Assembly (NCBI GenBank): GCA_900100325.1
Contig: LT629697.1
Location: 682,001-746,000 of the forward strand
Reading direction: 5' to 3'
DNA length: 64,000 bases
Origin: Frankineae bacterium MT45
Lineage (GTDB): Bacteria > Actinomycetota > Actinomycetes > Mycobacteriales > Jatrophihabitantaceae
Positions 46,249-54,422 of the stretch are shown piece by piece. How positions within the stretch are numbered: the first letter of the stretch is position 1; each line of letters begins with the position of its first letter. Position numbers and translations under genes: made by a program. The notes beneath the pieces are model-generated. The model was not told where the DNA came from. It did no database searches and was given only the letters and a program-made list of their open reading frames with translations.

Positions 46249-47532
46249 TTAGGCGGGTTCGCCGAGGGCCTCGAGCCGCTCGGTCAGGAAGGCGCGCTCG
46301 ACGTCGTTGTCGGTGAGCATGATCGCCTCCGTGTAGGCCGTCCGGGCATCGTCGTCCTGCCCAAGTTGACGGAGGAAATCGGCCCGGGCCGCAGCCAGGT
46401 AGGGGTAGCTGGCCAGCTGTGGCTCGACGCTCAGTTCATCGACGGCGGCCAGGCCAGCCACCGGGCCTCGTCCCAGTCCGATCGCCGCGGCCCGGTTGAG
46501 CGCGACCACCGGGGTCGGCCAGACCTGCAGCAGGACGTCGTAGAGGCCGATGATCTCCTCCCAGTTGGTCGCGGCCGACGAGGGAGCCTGGGCGTGGACG
46601 GCGGTGATCGCCGCCTGCAGCGCGAAGCGCCCTGGGAGGTAGCCGTCGCCGGAGCTCTTATCGCGCAGCGCCGTCGGCACCAGGCTGAGGCCTTCGGCGA
46701 TCTCGGCCCGATCCCACCGGCTACGGTCCTGATCGGCCAGCAGCACCAGGCGTCCGTCGCGGTCGGTGCGGGTGTTGCGTCGGGAGTCGGAGAGCAAGAG
46801 TAGGGCCAGCAGCCCGGTCGCCTCGCCGTTCTCCGGCTGCAGCGCGTGCAGCATGCGGGCCAGGTCGATGGCCCGTTCGGCCAGGTCGCTGCGCTGGAGA
46901 TTCTCGCCGGCGGCCGCGGTGTGACCAGCCGTGAAGACGAGGTGGATCACCTCGAGGACGGCGCTGATCCGACTCGGCAGTTCGTGGACGTCCGGTATGC
47001 GGTACGGGATGCCGGCGCCGCTGATCTTCTTCTTGGCCCGGGTGATTCGGGCGGCCATCGTCGACTCGCTGACCAGGAATGCGCGGGCCACCTCGGGGGT
47101 GCTGAGGCCACCGACCAGCCGCAGCGTCAGGGCGACCTGCGCCTCCGGCGAGAGGGCGGGGTGGCAGCAGGTGTAGATGAGACGGAGGCGGTCGTCTGGG
47201 ATCTCGTCGCGTTCCGAGCCGCCGGTTGACTCGGCCTGGGTCGCCTCCTCGACGAGCAGCGGGACCGCCCGGCGCCACAGCGAGTCCCGGCGCAGCACAT
47301 CCAGGGCCCGCCGACGGGCGACGGTGGTGAGCCAGGCCGCCGGGTTGGCCGGGACGCCGCGCTCCTGCCACGTCCCCAACGCCTTGGCGTAGGCGTCCTG
47401 GACGCACTCCTCAGCCAGGTCAAGGTCGCGGGTGACGCGCACCGTCGCGGCGAGCACGAAGGCCCACTCACGACGGTGCGCGTCAGCGACGGCGACGGCA
47501 ACGTCGGCCGCGACGGTGTTGGTACCGGTCAC
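46249..47532 (-). CDS. ECF42-type sigma factor with C-terminal extension
   Basis: 427 residues from GTG 47532, whose GTGA overlaps the stop of the DGPF gene. Sigma-2: AHRREWAFVLAATVRVTRDLDLAEECVQDAYAKAL; sigma-4: LSPEAQVALTLRLVGGLSTPEVARAFLVSESTMAARITRAKKKI. A ~230-residue C-terminal extension (TPR-like; LPSRISAVLEVIHLVFTAGH..., VALNRAAAIGLGRGP) follows. This is the ECF42 architecture, in which the extension replaces an anti-sigma factor in control. The linked DGPF protein and a matching promoter upstream support the call. Confidence 0.92.
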   Translation of the reverse strand: MTGTNTVAADVAVAVADAHRREWAFVLAATVRVTRDLDLAEECVQDAYAKALGTWQERGVPANPAAWLTTVARRRALDVLRRDSLWRRAVPLLVEEATQAESTGGSERDEIPDDRLRLIYTCCHPALSPEAQVALTLRLVGGLSTPEVARAFLVSESTMAARITRAKKKISGAGIPYRIPDVHELPSRISAVLEVIHLVFTAGHTAAAGENLQRSDLAERAIDLARMLHALQPENGEATGLLALLLLSDSRRNTRTDRDGRLVLLADQDRSRWDRAEIAEGLSLVPTALRDKSSGDGYLPGRFALQAAITAVHAQAPSSAATNWEEIIGLYDVLLQVWPTPVVALNRAAAIGLGRGPVAGLAAVDELSVEPQLASYPYLAAARADFLRQLGQDDDARTAYTEAIMLTDNDVERAFLTERLEALGEPA

Positions 47533-47882
47533 GACCAATCGATCACATGGATCGGACGAACCTCGACACCGCCCCACGGGGCCGGAACCTGCTTGGCCAC
47601 GGCGATCGCCGCGTCGAGGTCGGCCGCCTCGATCAGGTAGTAGCCGCCGAGGGCCTCCTTCACCTCGACGAACGGCCCGTCGGTGACCGAGAACTCGCCG
47701 TCGCTGCCGCGACGGATCGAGGTGGCGGTGCCGGTCGGCATCAGAGCGTTGCCACCGACCATGACGTCGCCGACGGTCTCGGCGAACTCGCCGTGGCCAT
47801 TGCGGATTTCCTTGAGGGTCGTCTCATCGGCCTTGGCGAACTCGGCTTCGTTTCCGTAGATCAGAACCAGGTACTGCGACAT
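47529..47882 (-). CDS. YCII/DGPF-domain protein partner of ECF42
   Basis: 117 residues. ATG 47882 has AAGGA about 9 nt upstream. It begins MSQYLVLIYGNEAEF and carries the namesake VTDGPFVEVKEALGGYYLIEAADLDAAI. The biochemical role of DGPF proteins is unknown; in ECF42 loci they are the conserved targets of the sigma factor. Overlaps the sigma gene by 4 bp. Confidence 0.93.
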   Translation of the reverse strand: MSQYLVLIYGNEAEFAKADETTLKEIRNGHGEFAETVGDVMVGGNALMPTGTATSIRRGSDGEFSVTDGPFVEVKEALGGYYLIEAADLDAAIAVAKQVPAPWGGVEVRPIHVIDWS

Positions 47883-47930
47883 GGGGTTGTTCCTTTCGTC
47901 GCGGCCCGTCTTTTCGGGCCTCACACAGTA

Positions 47931-47959
47931 TCGACGCGCGAGACGGCGCGAGATCGACA
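47931..47959 (-). promoter_or_regulatory. ECF42-type autoregulatory promoter
   Basis: Read on the minus strand: TGTCGA (-35, 47959-47954), 17-bp spacer, CGTCGA (-10, 47936-47931), about 45 nt before the DGPF start codon. I recall the ECF42 consensus as TGTCGA at -35 and CGA/TC at -10. A GGCCCG/CGGGCC hairpin at 47903-47920 lies in the leader. Confidence 0.7.
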
Positions 47960-48024
47960 GCGTCGGAAAAATTTCTGGCTGGAATTGGTGGCGACGGCGG
48001 TCGGCTAGGCTGGAGCGGCAACTT

Positions 48025-48112
48025 GGAGGGCTCGCATAGCGGCCGAGTGCGACGGTCTTGAAAACCGTTGTTGGGTGATCCCCAACCGTGGGTTCAAATC
48101 CCACGCCCTCCG
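48025..48112 (+). tRNA. tRNA-Ser (anticodon TGA)
   Basis: 88 nt. Acceptor GGAGGGC pairs with GCCCTCC, discriminator G, no CCA encoded. Anticodon stem ACGGT/ACCGT with loop CTTGAAA (TGA), long variable arm TTGGGTGATCCCCAA, T-arm CGTGGGTTCAAATCCCACG. It decodes UCA/UCG. The VapBC pair starts 62 nt downstream. Confidence 0.96.
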
Positions 48113-48150
48113 CAAACTACTCCGGACGTCGCGGAGCCCAGGTGCGAACG

Positions 48151-48178
48151 ACATACACATGCTACTGTATGTGTATGT
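48151..48178 (+). promoter_or_regulatory. Autoregulatory operator of first VapBC pair
   Basis: ACATACACAT-N8-ATGTGTATGT, perfect 10-bp arms; the right arm covers the antitoxin ATG (48175-48177). Binding of the antitoxin or complex here would block initiation, the usual conditional autoregulation of such modules. Confidence 0.8.
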
Positions 48179-48438
48179 CGAAGCTTGATCGTCGGGTCCA
48201 GCTGTTGCTTGAGCCTTCGCAGTATGAGCAGCTCGAGCGCGAGGCCGCACGCGCCGGCGGCAGTGTGGCGTCAGTGATCCGAGACGCCATCGATGCGCGG
48301 TTGGCTGCAGGGCAGGACGTCCGGGCGGCGGCGGCGGATCGGCTGCTTCGCTCGGCCGAGTCAGATGATGTGCCAGGCGAGGATTGGGATGCGGTCAAGG
48401 CCGGGCTAGAAGCCGCATTGGCTGGCAAGATCTCGTGA
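48175..48438 (+). CDS. Antitoxin, ribbon-helix-helix VapB-like
   Basis: 87 residues. MSKLDRRVQLLLEPSQYEQLEREAARAGGSVASVIRDAIDARL has the RHH pattern (a basic beta strand then two helices), followed by an acidic C-terminal part (DDVPGEDWDAVKAGLEAAL) that would wrap the toxin. The ATG falls within the operator dyad; translation is coupled to the toxin by a GTGA overlap. Confidence 0.85.
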   Translation: MSKLDRRVQLLLEPSQYEQLEREAARAGGSVASVIRDAIDARLAAGQDVRAAAADRLLRSAESDDVPGEDWDAVKAGLEAALAGKIS

Positions 48439-48866
48439 CGAGCCGGACCGCGCTGGTCGATACTGCTGTGCTCGCATACGCCATCGGCGGTGCTCATGAA
48501 CTCAAAGCGCCGTGTGCGGCGATCATCGCGGCCGCCGGGAATGGGGAGATCGAACTCCACGCCAGCGTCGAGATGATGCAGGAACTGCTTTTCCATCGGT
48601 TACGCCGCGGAAGCCGGACAGGTGCGGTTGCTCAGGCCCGCGACGCAGGCGGCCTGTGCCGCCTTCATGATTTCGATCAGGCGGTCCTCGCCGCGGCCCT
48701 TGGTCTCGTCGAGCGGGTCGAAGGCATCGGCGGTCGCGATGCCGTTCACGCCGCGACTGCGCTCGTCCACGGAATAAGCACAATCATTTCCCCTGATCGG
48801 GCATTCGACGTCGTACCCGGGCTTCGACGCGTCAGCCCCGAGGCGGGTGTGAAGGCCATCCCCTAA
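48435..48866 (+). CDS. Toxin, PIN-domain ribonuclease VapC-like
   Basis: 143 residues, GTG start overlapping the antitoxin stop. The PIN acidic residues are in place: Asp in TALVDTAVLAYA, Glu in MMQELLFHR, Asp in GRDAVHAATAL, Asp in ISPDRAFD. VapC toxins cleave tRNA or rRNA; the target here is unknown. A bidirectional hairpin follows. Confidence 0.85.
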   Translation: MTSRTALVDTAVLAYAIGGAHELKAPCAAIIAAAGNGEIELHASVEMMQELLFHRLRRGSRTGAVAQARDAGGLCRLHDFDQAVLAAALGLVERVEGIGGRDAVHAATALVHGISTIISPDRAFDVVPGLRRVSPEAGVKAIP

Positions 48867-48881
48867 GCCCGCTCGGTGGCT

Positions 48882-48915
48882 CGTCGACGGCGAGTCCACA
48901 CACGTGCCGTCGACG
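48882..48915. terminator. Bidirectional hairpin between VapC and TAP-like peptidase
   Basis: CGTCGACGGC and GCCGTCGACG form a perfect 10-bp stem with a 14-nt loop in the 64-bp gap between two convergent stop codons. Confidence 0.75.
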
Positions 48916-48930
48916 CGCCCAATCCGAGAA

Positions 48931-50568
48931 TCAGCCGTGGGTGGCCGACAACGCGACCGTCGCCCGCAACTGGTTGAGCACCGCCGCCCGGCCCGTTCCG
49001 GCCCGCGACGCCGACGCCGCGGTCGCCGCTGCGGTCGGGGTCGGCTGCGGCACCGGCGGGCAGATCTTGTCCGACTGGTTGCCGCTCTTGCGCGGTGGCA
49101 CCGCGCCGGTGAGCAGGTAGGTGGCGATGGTGTCGTCCGTGCAGGCCACGCCCGACAGCGAACCCGCGTGCGTCGACCCGTCCAGGCCTTCGATCAGGGA
49201 GGCGGTCGGGAAGAGCTTGCGCACGACCAGACTGCCGGCGAACGGCGTCGCGGCGTCGTAGGTCTCGCCGATCATCAGGATCGGAGTCTTGACCTTCGCG
49301 CCGGTGACGTTCACCGGCTGGTTCGCCTGGAACTTCCAGTACGCGCAGGGGCCGTTGAACCAGGCGTTGCTCCAGGTGAAGTAGTTGTAGCCCTGGCTGA
49401 CCAGTTCGTAACTGTCCTGGTCCAGCTTCTGCTGGCTCTGCGGCCACGGCGCGTCGGTGCACTGGGTGCCCAGATAAAGCGCGTAGCCATTGTCAGCACC
49501 GGTCGTGGTCGGGTTCGCATCGACGTAGCGAGCGATCAGCGCCGTGGCGTCACCCTGGTTGATGTAGTCCGAGAACGCCTGAGCGATGTCCTCCCAGTCA
49601 TAGACGTAGTAGCCGGCGTCGGTGAAGACGTCGATCAGTTCGTCGCCGCCGAGGATGCCACCGGCTGCCTTCTGGTCGAGCTGACGCAACGCCTTGAAGT
49701 AATTCGCCCGGACCGCGGCCTGAGTCGCGCCAACGTGGTAAATGCTGTTGTACTTCGCGAGCCAGGTGAAGTAGATGTCGAAGGTCTTCTGGAACGCGCG
49801 GTCCTGATCCAGGTTGCTCTTGTAGAAGACCCGCTGCGGATCGACGGTGCCATCGAAGATGAACTTGCCTACGCGCGTCGGATGCAGGGTGGCGTAGACC
49901 GAGCCCAGGTACGTCCCGTACGAGAAGCCGTAGTAGTTGATCTTCTGCTGGCCGAGCGCGATGCGTAGGCTCTCCATGTCGGCCACCGAGTCGGTGGTCT
50001 TCACGTGCTTGAATAGCGCGCTGTTCGCCGCGTCCTTGCAGTCAGCCGCGTAGGCCTTCGAGCGGCTGATCCACTGGTTGTAGATCTTGGACGTGGTCGG
50101 GTCGTACGGCGGTCGGTCACCGTGGAAGAAGTTCGGGTTGCAGGTCAGCGCGGGGACGCTGGAACCGACGCCGCGGGGGTCGAAACCGATCCAGTCGTAA
50201 GGCGCCCCGCCACCGTTCGGCACGAAGGTCTGGAAGATGGAGTAGACGAGCCCCGAGCCGCCCGGGCCACCGGGGTTGACGAGCATGACGCCCTTGTAGT
50301 CGGTCGTAGTGTGCAGCACCCGTGACACCGCGAGCTGGATCTTCGTGCCGTTCGGCTTCGCGTAGTCCGTCGGGACGGTCAGCATGCCGCATTGGGCACC
50401 GAAGGACTGCAGCGTCGGACTGTCGCACGGGCCCCAGACGATCGGAGCCGGGGTGTACTCGGCCGCGGCAGCAGCGGGCGCGGCAGATCTGACCGGGCTG
50501 GCCTGGGCGGTGGCTGCGAAACCCAGCACAACTACGGCCGCGATGAACGCAGCGACTAACTTCCTCAC
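48931..50568 (-). CDS. Secreted TAP-like tripeptidyl aminopeptidase (S33)
   Basis: 545 residues. Signal peptide MRKLVAAFIAAVVVLGFAATAQA. The alpha/beta hydrolase core has NPGGPGGSGLVYS (oxyanion region), the nucleophile elbow YYGFSYGTYLGSVYATL, Asp in LMIGETYDAATPF, and the family C-terminal TAP domain with His in GSTHAGSLSG. It removes tripeptides from the N-termini of extracellular proteins, aiding nutrient use or export processing. Monocistronic; the two toxin-antitoxin pairs flank it. Confidence 0.92.
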   Translation of the reverse strand: MRKLVAAFIAAVVVLGFAATAQASPVRSAAPAAAAAEYTPAPIVWGPCDSPTLQSFGAQCGMLTVPTDYAKPNGTKIQLAVSRVLHTTTDYKGVMLVNPGGPGGSGLVYSIFQTFVPNGGGAPYDWIGFDPRGVGSSVPALTCNPNFFHGDRPPYDPTTSKIYNQWISRSKAYAADCKDAANSALFKHVKTTDSVADMESLRIALGQQKINYYGFSYGTYLGSVYATLHPTRVGKFIFDGTVDPQRVFYKSNLDQDRAFQKTFDIYFTWLAKYNSIYHVGATQAAVRANYFKALRQLDQKAAGGILGGDELIDVFTDAGYYVYDWEDIAQAFSDYINQGDATALIARYVDANPTTTGADNGYALYLGTQCTDAPWPQSQQKLDQDSYELVSQGYNYFTWSNAWFNGPCAYWKFQANQPVNVTGAKVKTPILMIGETYDAATPFAGSLVVRKLFPTASLIEGLDGSTHAGSLSGVACTDDTIATYLLTGAVPPRKSGNQSDKICPPVPQPTPTAAATAASASRAGTGRAAVLNQLRATVALSATHG

Positions 50569-50733
50569 GTCATTCCCCCAGGGGGTCGTCGGACGGGCCG
50601 ATCAGGCTCATTGCGAATTCTTAGTCGACCTTCACCCATCGGCAGGGGGGCGGTCAAGAGGCGTCGGCGTGTACAGCGGGTTCGGTCGAAAGATATTCGC
50701 CGCGCCGTTCGCGTCTAGTCGGTGCGTAATGAG

Positions 50734-50764
50734 TGGTACCGCAGTACAGGATGTTTTGGTACCG
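50734..50764 (+). promoter_or_regulatory. Paired TGGTACCG sites upstream of second antitoxin
   Basis: TGGTACCG at about 50734-50741 and 50757-50764, 23 bp apart, end 7 bp before the antitoxin GTG. GGTACC is itself a palindrome. The arrangement suits autoregulation by an RHH antitoxin. The position may be off by one or two bases. Confidence 0.5.
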
Positions 50765-50771
50765 TCGGTTT

Positions 50772-51035
50772 GTGTCTACCAACCTGCGGTTGAGCGAAGA
50801 GACCGCGGCGGCGCTGCGGGGTCTCTCCGAACGCAGTGGCCGTTCGCAGCAGGATTTGCTGCGGGATGCGGTCAACCGGTACTTGGGACTGACGGGCTCT
50901 GAGAGCTCCCGCGATCGAGCCGTGTCGGCCGGCGTGGTTCGGCCGCCCACCCCGTTTCAGGACGTTGTTCCCTTCATTGAATTGGGCGACGGGGTTAGGA
51001 CACTTGAGCTGCTCGATCGAGACGATGAGCGTTGA
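50772..51035 (+). CDS. Antitoxin, ribbon-helix-helix type
   Basis: 87 residues from GTG 50772. VSTNLRLSEETAAALRGLSERSGRSQQDLLRDAVNRYL is a CopG/Arc-type RHH DNA-binding segment, followed by a flexible toxin-binding tail (RPPTPFQDVVPFIELGDG). An upstream in-frame start would read through the probable operator, so the later GTG is preferred. Overlaps the toxin by 4 bp (TTGA). Confidence 0.8.
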   Translation: MSTNLRLSEETAAALRGLSERSGRSQQDLLRDAVNRYLGLTGSESSRDRAVSAGVVRPPTPFQDVVPFIELGDGVRTLELLDRDDER

Positions 51036-51430
51036 GCGTTCTCTACGTCGATACCTCGGCGCTGTTGAAACGCGTTGTCAAGGAAGCCGAGTCCTCGGCA
51101 GTAGCCGCGCTGCTGTCCCAGCGGCACTCCGCCGGTGATCTGCTGACGGCCTCGTCGCTGGCCTGGGTTGAGGTGTGGCGAGCCTTGCGGCGCGGCGGAG
51201 CGCCCGATGTGGAGGCCGCGGCCGGGCTCGCACTGTCCGGCATTGCCGAGCACCCACTCGACGAGTTGCAACTTCATCGCGCTCGCCGAGTAGGACCGGA
51301 GAGTCTGCGATCCCTGGATGCGATTCATCTAGCCGCGGCCATAGCAGTCGGCGCGGACTCGGTCGTCACCTACGACCTTCGTCTCGCTGAGGCGGCCTCC
51401 TCGGCTGGGCTCGCCGTCTTGGCCCCATGA
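51032..51430 (+). CDS. Toxin, PIN-domain VapC family
   Basis: 132 residues, TTG start in the TTGA overlap. Motifs: VLYVDTSALLKRVVKE (Asp), LAWVEVWRAL (Glu), RSLDAIHLAAAIAV (Asp) and VVTYDLRLAEAA (Asp). All four acidic active-site positions are present, so it should be an active ribonuclease. It is only distantly similar to the PIN protein 2.6 kb upstream, so the two pairs are not a recent duplication. Confidence 0.88.
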   Translation: MSVLYVDTSALLKRVVKEAESSAVAALLSQRHSAGDLLTASSLAWVEVWRALRRGGAPDVEAAAGLALSGIAEHPLDELQLHRARRVGPESLRSLDAIHLAAAIAVGADSVVTYDLRLAEAASSAGLAVLAP

Positions 51431-51534
51431 TGGGCCTCGGCTCGTCGAATATTTGACGGGCCAATAGCTTGCCTAACGTGTGACCGAGGGCTGCCGATAG
51501 GGAAGGAAATGCCCCTCCCAGGCTAGGACTTGCC

Positions 51535-52881
51535 TTGACACAGCCCACCGTCGCCAGCCCTCACCGCACCGGTCTCCTCGGGCTGCTACCGATCGGTCTC
51601 CCGCTCAGCGACACCGCCTGGAAGCAGCGTCACCGCGTCGTCCAGGCCGTCCTGCTGCTGCACCTGCCGCTGCTGGTCGGCCTCGCCGTCTTCGGCTCCT
51701 TCGGCACCCGCGGAGCGCTCATCGAAGGCGCCGTGCTGATCCTGCTGCCGGGCACCCTGGCCGCCATCACCCAGAGTCGCACGGTCGCCTCGATCACCAC
51801 GTCGGTCGCCCTCCTTGGCGCCGCGAGCACGCTGGTCGAGCTGATGGGCGGCTCCGTGTCGGCTCACTTTGAATTCTTCGTGGTTCTCGGCTTCATCGCG
51901 CTGTACCAGAGCTGGTCGGTGTACCTGCTGGCCGTTGCCTTCACCGCGGTGCACCACCTGGTGATGGCGATCTGGATGCCGATGCACCTCTTCTCGATGG
52001 GGAGCACTGAGGCGCAGAAGCCCGTCCTCTGGGCGTTGATCCACGCCGCCTTCGTCCTCGGCGCCGCCGCCGCTCAGATCACCTTCTGGCGCTTTGCCGA
52101 GGCGTCCCAGATCGACGCGACGGTTGCCGAGGCGCAGACCCGGGAGGCCCTGGCCGAGCAGCTCGACGCCGAGCGGCGCAACAACGCCGAACGGCTGGAG
52201 AACGACCGTGCCCTGGCTGCGGCCGACGCTCAGGCCCGAGAGAGCCGAGAGAACGTCGACGAGCAGATCCACTCGCTCGGCGGCGCCTCCGGCAACGTCT
52301 CCGAGGGGGTCTCGGCCGCCGCTAATGCGGTCGCCTCGATCGACTCGGCGATCCGTGAGATCTCCTCGAACGTCAGCAACGTGTCGGTCGTGACGACCGG
52401 CGCCGTGGATCTCGTCAAGGGGACCAGCACCGTCATCTCCGCCCTCGGCGACGAGGTCGAGGACATCACGCGGCTGGTCGCGGTCATCACCGGCATCGCG
52501 TCCCAGACGAACCTGCTCGCCCTCAACGCGACCATCGAGGCCGCCCGGGCCGGTGAAGCGGGGAAGGGCTTCGCCGTGGTCGCGGCCGAGGTGAAGGACT
52601 TGGCCCGCGACACCGCAACGGCGACCGACACCATCAGCGCCATCGCCGCCCGCATCACCTCCGGCACCGGTAACGCGCTCGACTCGATGGCCCAGGTCTC
52701 GGCCGTCATCGACCAGATCGACGGGTACACCACTACGATCGCTGCCGCGGTCGAGGAGCAGTCGGTGATCACCGCGCAGACCCGCGACACCTTCGGCCAC
52801 GTCGCCGACGGCGCCTCGAAGATCGCCGACGTGATCCGGGAGCTCGCCAGCCTCGGTGAGCAGAGCGCCAAAGCAAGCTGA
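51535..52881 (+). CDS. Methyl-accepting chemotaxis-like protein
   Basis: 448 residues. TTG 51535 is chosen because AGGA lies 6 nt upstream. The N-terminal ~180 residues hold about five to six membrane helices with short loops ([34 protein letters not shown]) instead of a periplasmic sensor; a helical linker follows. The C-terminal ~200 residues are the signalling coiled coil with the hairpin tip [20 protein letters not shown] and [15 protein letters not shown]. No HAMP is evident. No che or flagellar genes are in the window. A five-codon micro-ORF (ATG at 51510) with its own AAGGA lies just upstream. Confidence 0.88.
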   Translation: MTQPTVASPHRTGLLGLLPIGLPLSDTAWKQRHRVVQAVLLLHLPLLVGLAVFGSFGTRGALIEGAVLILLPGTLAAITQSRTVASITTSVALLGAASTLVELMGGSVSAHFEFFVVLGFIALYQSWSVYLLAVAFTAVHHLVMAIWMPMHLFSMGSTEAQKPVLWALIHAAFVLGAAAAQITFWRFAEASQIDATVAEAQTREALAEQLDAERRNNAERLENDRALAAADAQARESRENVDEQIHSLGGASGNVSEGVSAAANAVASIDSAIREISSNVSNVSVVTTGAVDLVKGTSTVISALGDEVEDITRLVAVITGIASQTNLLALNATIEAARAGEAGKGFAVVAAEVKDLARDTATATDTISAIAARITSGTGNALDSMAQVSAVIDQIDGYTTTIAAAVEEQSVITAQTRDTFGHVADGASKIADVIRELASLGEQSAKAS

Positions 52882-52931
52882 AAAAGTCGGCCAGAAACTG
52901 CGATCTTGGGACTATTTCGACACCATTCGTG

Positions 52932-52951
52932 AGTTACTTGAATACGTAACT
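52932..52951. promoter_or_regulatory. Dyad upstream of lipoate ligase
   Basis: AGTTAC-N8-GTAACT, 6-bp perfect arms, ends 19 bp before the GTG start of the lipoate ligase gene. It could be a regulator site overlapping the promoter. Confidence 0.45.
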
Positions 52952-52970
52952 ACCTAGATTGGAGTCGAGG

Positions 52971-54020
52971 GTGCACGGCGAGTTCAAGGTGCCGGCCGGC
53001 AAGTTGGTCGTGGTCGATCTCGACGTGGTCGACGGAAGTCTAAGAAATGTAAGGGTATCCGGTGATTTCTTCCTGGAACCCGACGATGCGCTGCTCTTGA
53101 TCAATGCCGCGCTGGAGGGGCAGCCGAGTCAGTCGAGTAGCGCGGCGCTCGCCTCGGTGGTGGAGAACGCGCTGCCGCCGGAGGCCATCATGTACGGCTT
53201 CAGCGCCGCCAGCGTGGCGACGGCCGTGCGACGGGCGCTGTCGGCCGCGACCAGCTGGACCGACCATGATTGGCGGCTGATTCACGAGCCGGCCCGGCCG
53301 CCGCTGTACCACATGAGCCTGGACCAGACCCTCCTCGAAGAGGTCGCCTCCGGGAATCGTCCACCCACGCTGCGTGTCTGGGAATGGTCCGAACCCTGCG
53401 TCGTTATCGGCTCATTCCAGTCGGTGCGCAACGAGGTCAACGCCGAAGCGGCCGCGCGTTACGGCATCCAGGTGGTCCGCCGGATCAGCGGCGGCGGCGC
53501 GATGTTCGTGGAGCCGGGGAACACCATCACCTACTCGCTCTACGTCCCTGGCTCCCTCGTTGAGGGGCTCTCCTTCCAGGATTCCTACGCCTTTCTCGAC
53601 GATTGGGTGCTCGCCGCGCTCCACGAATTGGGCATCAAGGCCTGGTACCAGCCGCTGAATGACATCGCCTCGCCCGCGGGCAAGATCGCCGGCGCTGCTC
53701 AGAAGCGACTGGGCAGCGGTGCCGTGCTCCACCACGTCACCATGTCCTACGACATCGACGCGGAGAAGATGACCGAGGTGCTTCGGATCGGCGGCGAGAA
53801 ACTCTCGATGAAGGGGACGGCCAGCGCGGCTAAGCGCGTCGATCCGCTGCGCTCCCAGACCGGGCTGCCGCGCGAGACCATCATCGACGTGATGCTGGCC
53901 AGCTTCTCCCGTCGCTACGGACTCAAGCCGGATGACGTCACCGACGCCGAACTGACGCGGGCGACTGAACTCATCGAGACCAAGTTCGGCACCGCGGAGT
54001 GGACCAATCGCGTTCCGTAA
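52971..54020 (+). CDS. Lipoate-protein ligase with accessory domain at the N-terminus
   Basis: 349 residues from GTG 52971; GGAG at 52961-52964 is 6 nt upstream (TTG 52959 is an in-frame alternative). Residues 1-~95 match the LplA accessory domain (FKVPAGKLVVVDLDVVDG, RVSGDFFLEPDDAL), normally C-terminal in E. coli LplA or separate as LplB. The catalytic domain follows: SLDQTLLEEVASG, CVVIGSFQSVRNEV, VVRRISGGGAMFVEPGNTITYS and the Lys motif PAGKIAGAAQKRL. It attaches lipoate via lipoyl-AMP to 2-oxoacid dehydrogenase and GcvH proteins. Confidence 0.88.
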   Translation: MHGEFKVPAGKLVVVDLDVVDGSLRNVRVSGDFFLEPDDALLLINAALEGQPSQSSSAALASVVENALPPEAIMYGFSAASVATAVRRALSAATSWTDHDWRLIHEPARPPLYHMSLDQTLLEEVASGNRPPTLRVWEWSEPCVVIGSFQSVRNEVNAEAAARYGIQVVRRISGGGAMFVEPGNTITYSLYVPGSLVEGLSFQDSYAFLDDWVLAALHELGIKAWYQPLNDIASPAGKIAGAAQKRLGSGAVLHHVTMSYDIDAEKMTEVLRIGGEKLSMKGTASAAKRVDPLRSQTGLPRETIIDVMLASFSRRYGLKPDDVTDAELTRATELIETKFGTAEWTNRVP

Positions 54021-54091
54021 CTGGGCGGACCTGCCGTGTGAAGCTGAGCGGCCCGCGGTTTGAATCTCGCTCGAGGTGGGTACTTCCCTGG

Positions 54092-54110
54092 CTGAGGCAA
54101 TGCGCCTCAG
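54092..54110 (+). terminator. Stem-loop after lipoate ligase
   Basis: CTGAGGC-N5-GCCTCAG, 7-bp stem, about 70 nt after the stop codon. No U-tract follows, so it is a weak terminator candidate. Confidence 0.45.
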
Positions 54111-54123
54111 AGTCACCTAGCGA

Positions 54124-54148
54124 CCCGTGCCTCGGGTCTAGACACGGG
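54124..54148 (+). promoter_or_regulatory. Possible ribosome-binding-site-masking hairpin
   Basis: CCCGTG (54124-54129) can pair with CACGGG (54143-54148), which overlaps the GGGGAG ribosome-binding site (54146-54151) of the DUF6458 gene. If it forms in the mRNA it would lower translation. Confidence 0.35.
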
Positions 54149-54156
54149 GAGTAAAA

Positions 54157-54399
54157 ATGCGAATCGGTGCAAGCTTCTTTCTCATCGCAGTCGGCGCGAT
54201 CCTCACGTTTGCCGTAACTAAACGGGTGAACGGGATCGACCTCTCGACCGTCGGCGTGGTGCTCATGATCGTCGGCGTGGCCGGGCTGATCCTGACGCTC
54301 GTCATGATGACGGCCCGTCGCCGCACGGACGTCGTCCACCGCTCGGATGGCGGCACCACCTACATCGAGCCGGCCTCAACGATTGAGCCGCGAATCTAA
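54157..54399 (+). CDS. DUF6458 small membrane protein
   Basis: 80 residues, two membrane helices: ASFFLIAVGAILTFAVTKRV and STVGVVLMIVGVAGLILTLVMM. A polar tail (RRRTDVVHRSDGGTTYIEPA) follows. This matches the widespread actinobacterial DUF6458 family of unknown function. GGGGAG precedes the ATG by 5 nt; a strong intrinsic terminator follows, so it is monocistronic and probably well expressed. Confidence 0.85.
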   Translation: MRIGASFFLIAVGAILTFAVTKRVNGIDLSTVGVVLMIVGVAGLILTLVMMTARRRTDVVHRSDGGTTYIEPASTIEPRI

Positions 54400-54422
54400 A
54401 TACTTTCACCCTCCCCCCTCCG

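Noticed and set aside
47883-48104. N-terminal extension of the DGPF protein
   Set aside because: The open frame continues upstream but covers the promoter and part of tRNA-Ser; the ATG at 47882 has a good Shine-Dalgarno and a typical family start.
48025-48866. Integrated island at tRNA-Ser
   Set aside because: No integrase, no repeated tRNA 3' end and no composition change beyond the toxin-antitoxin pair.
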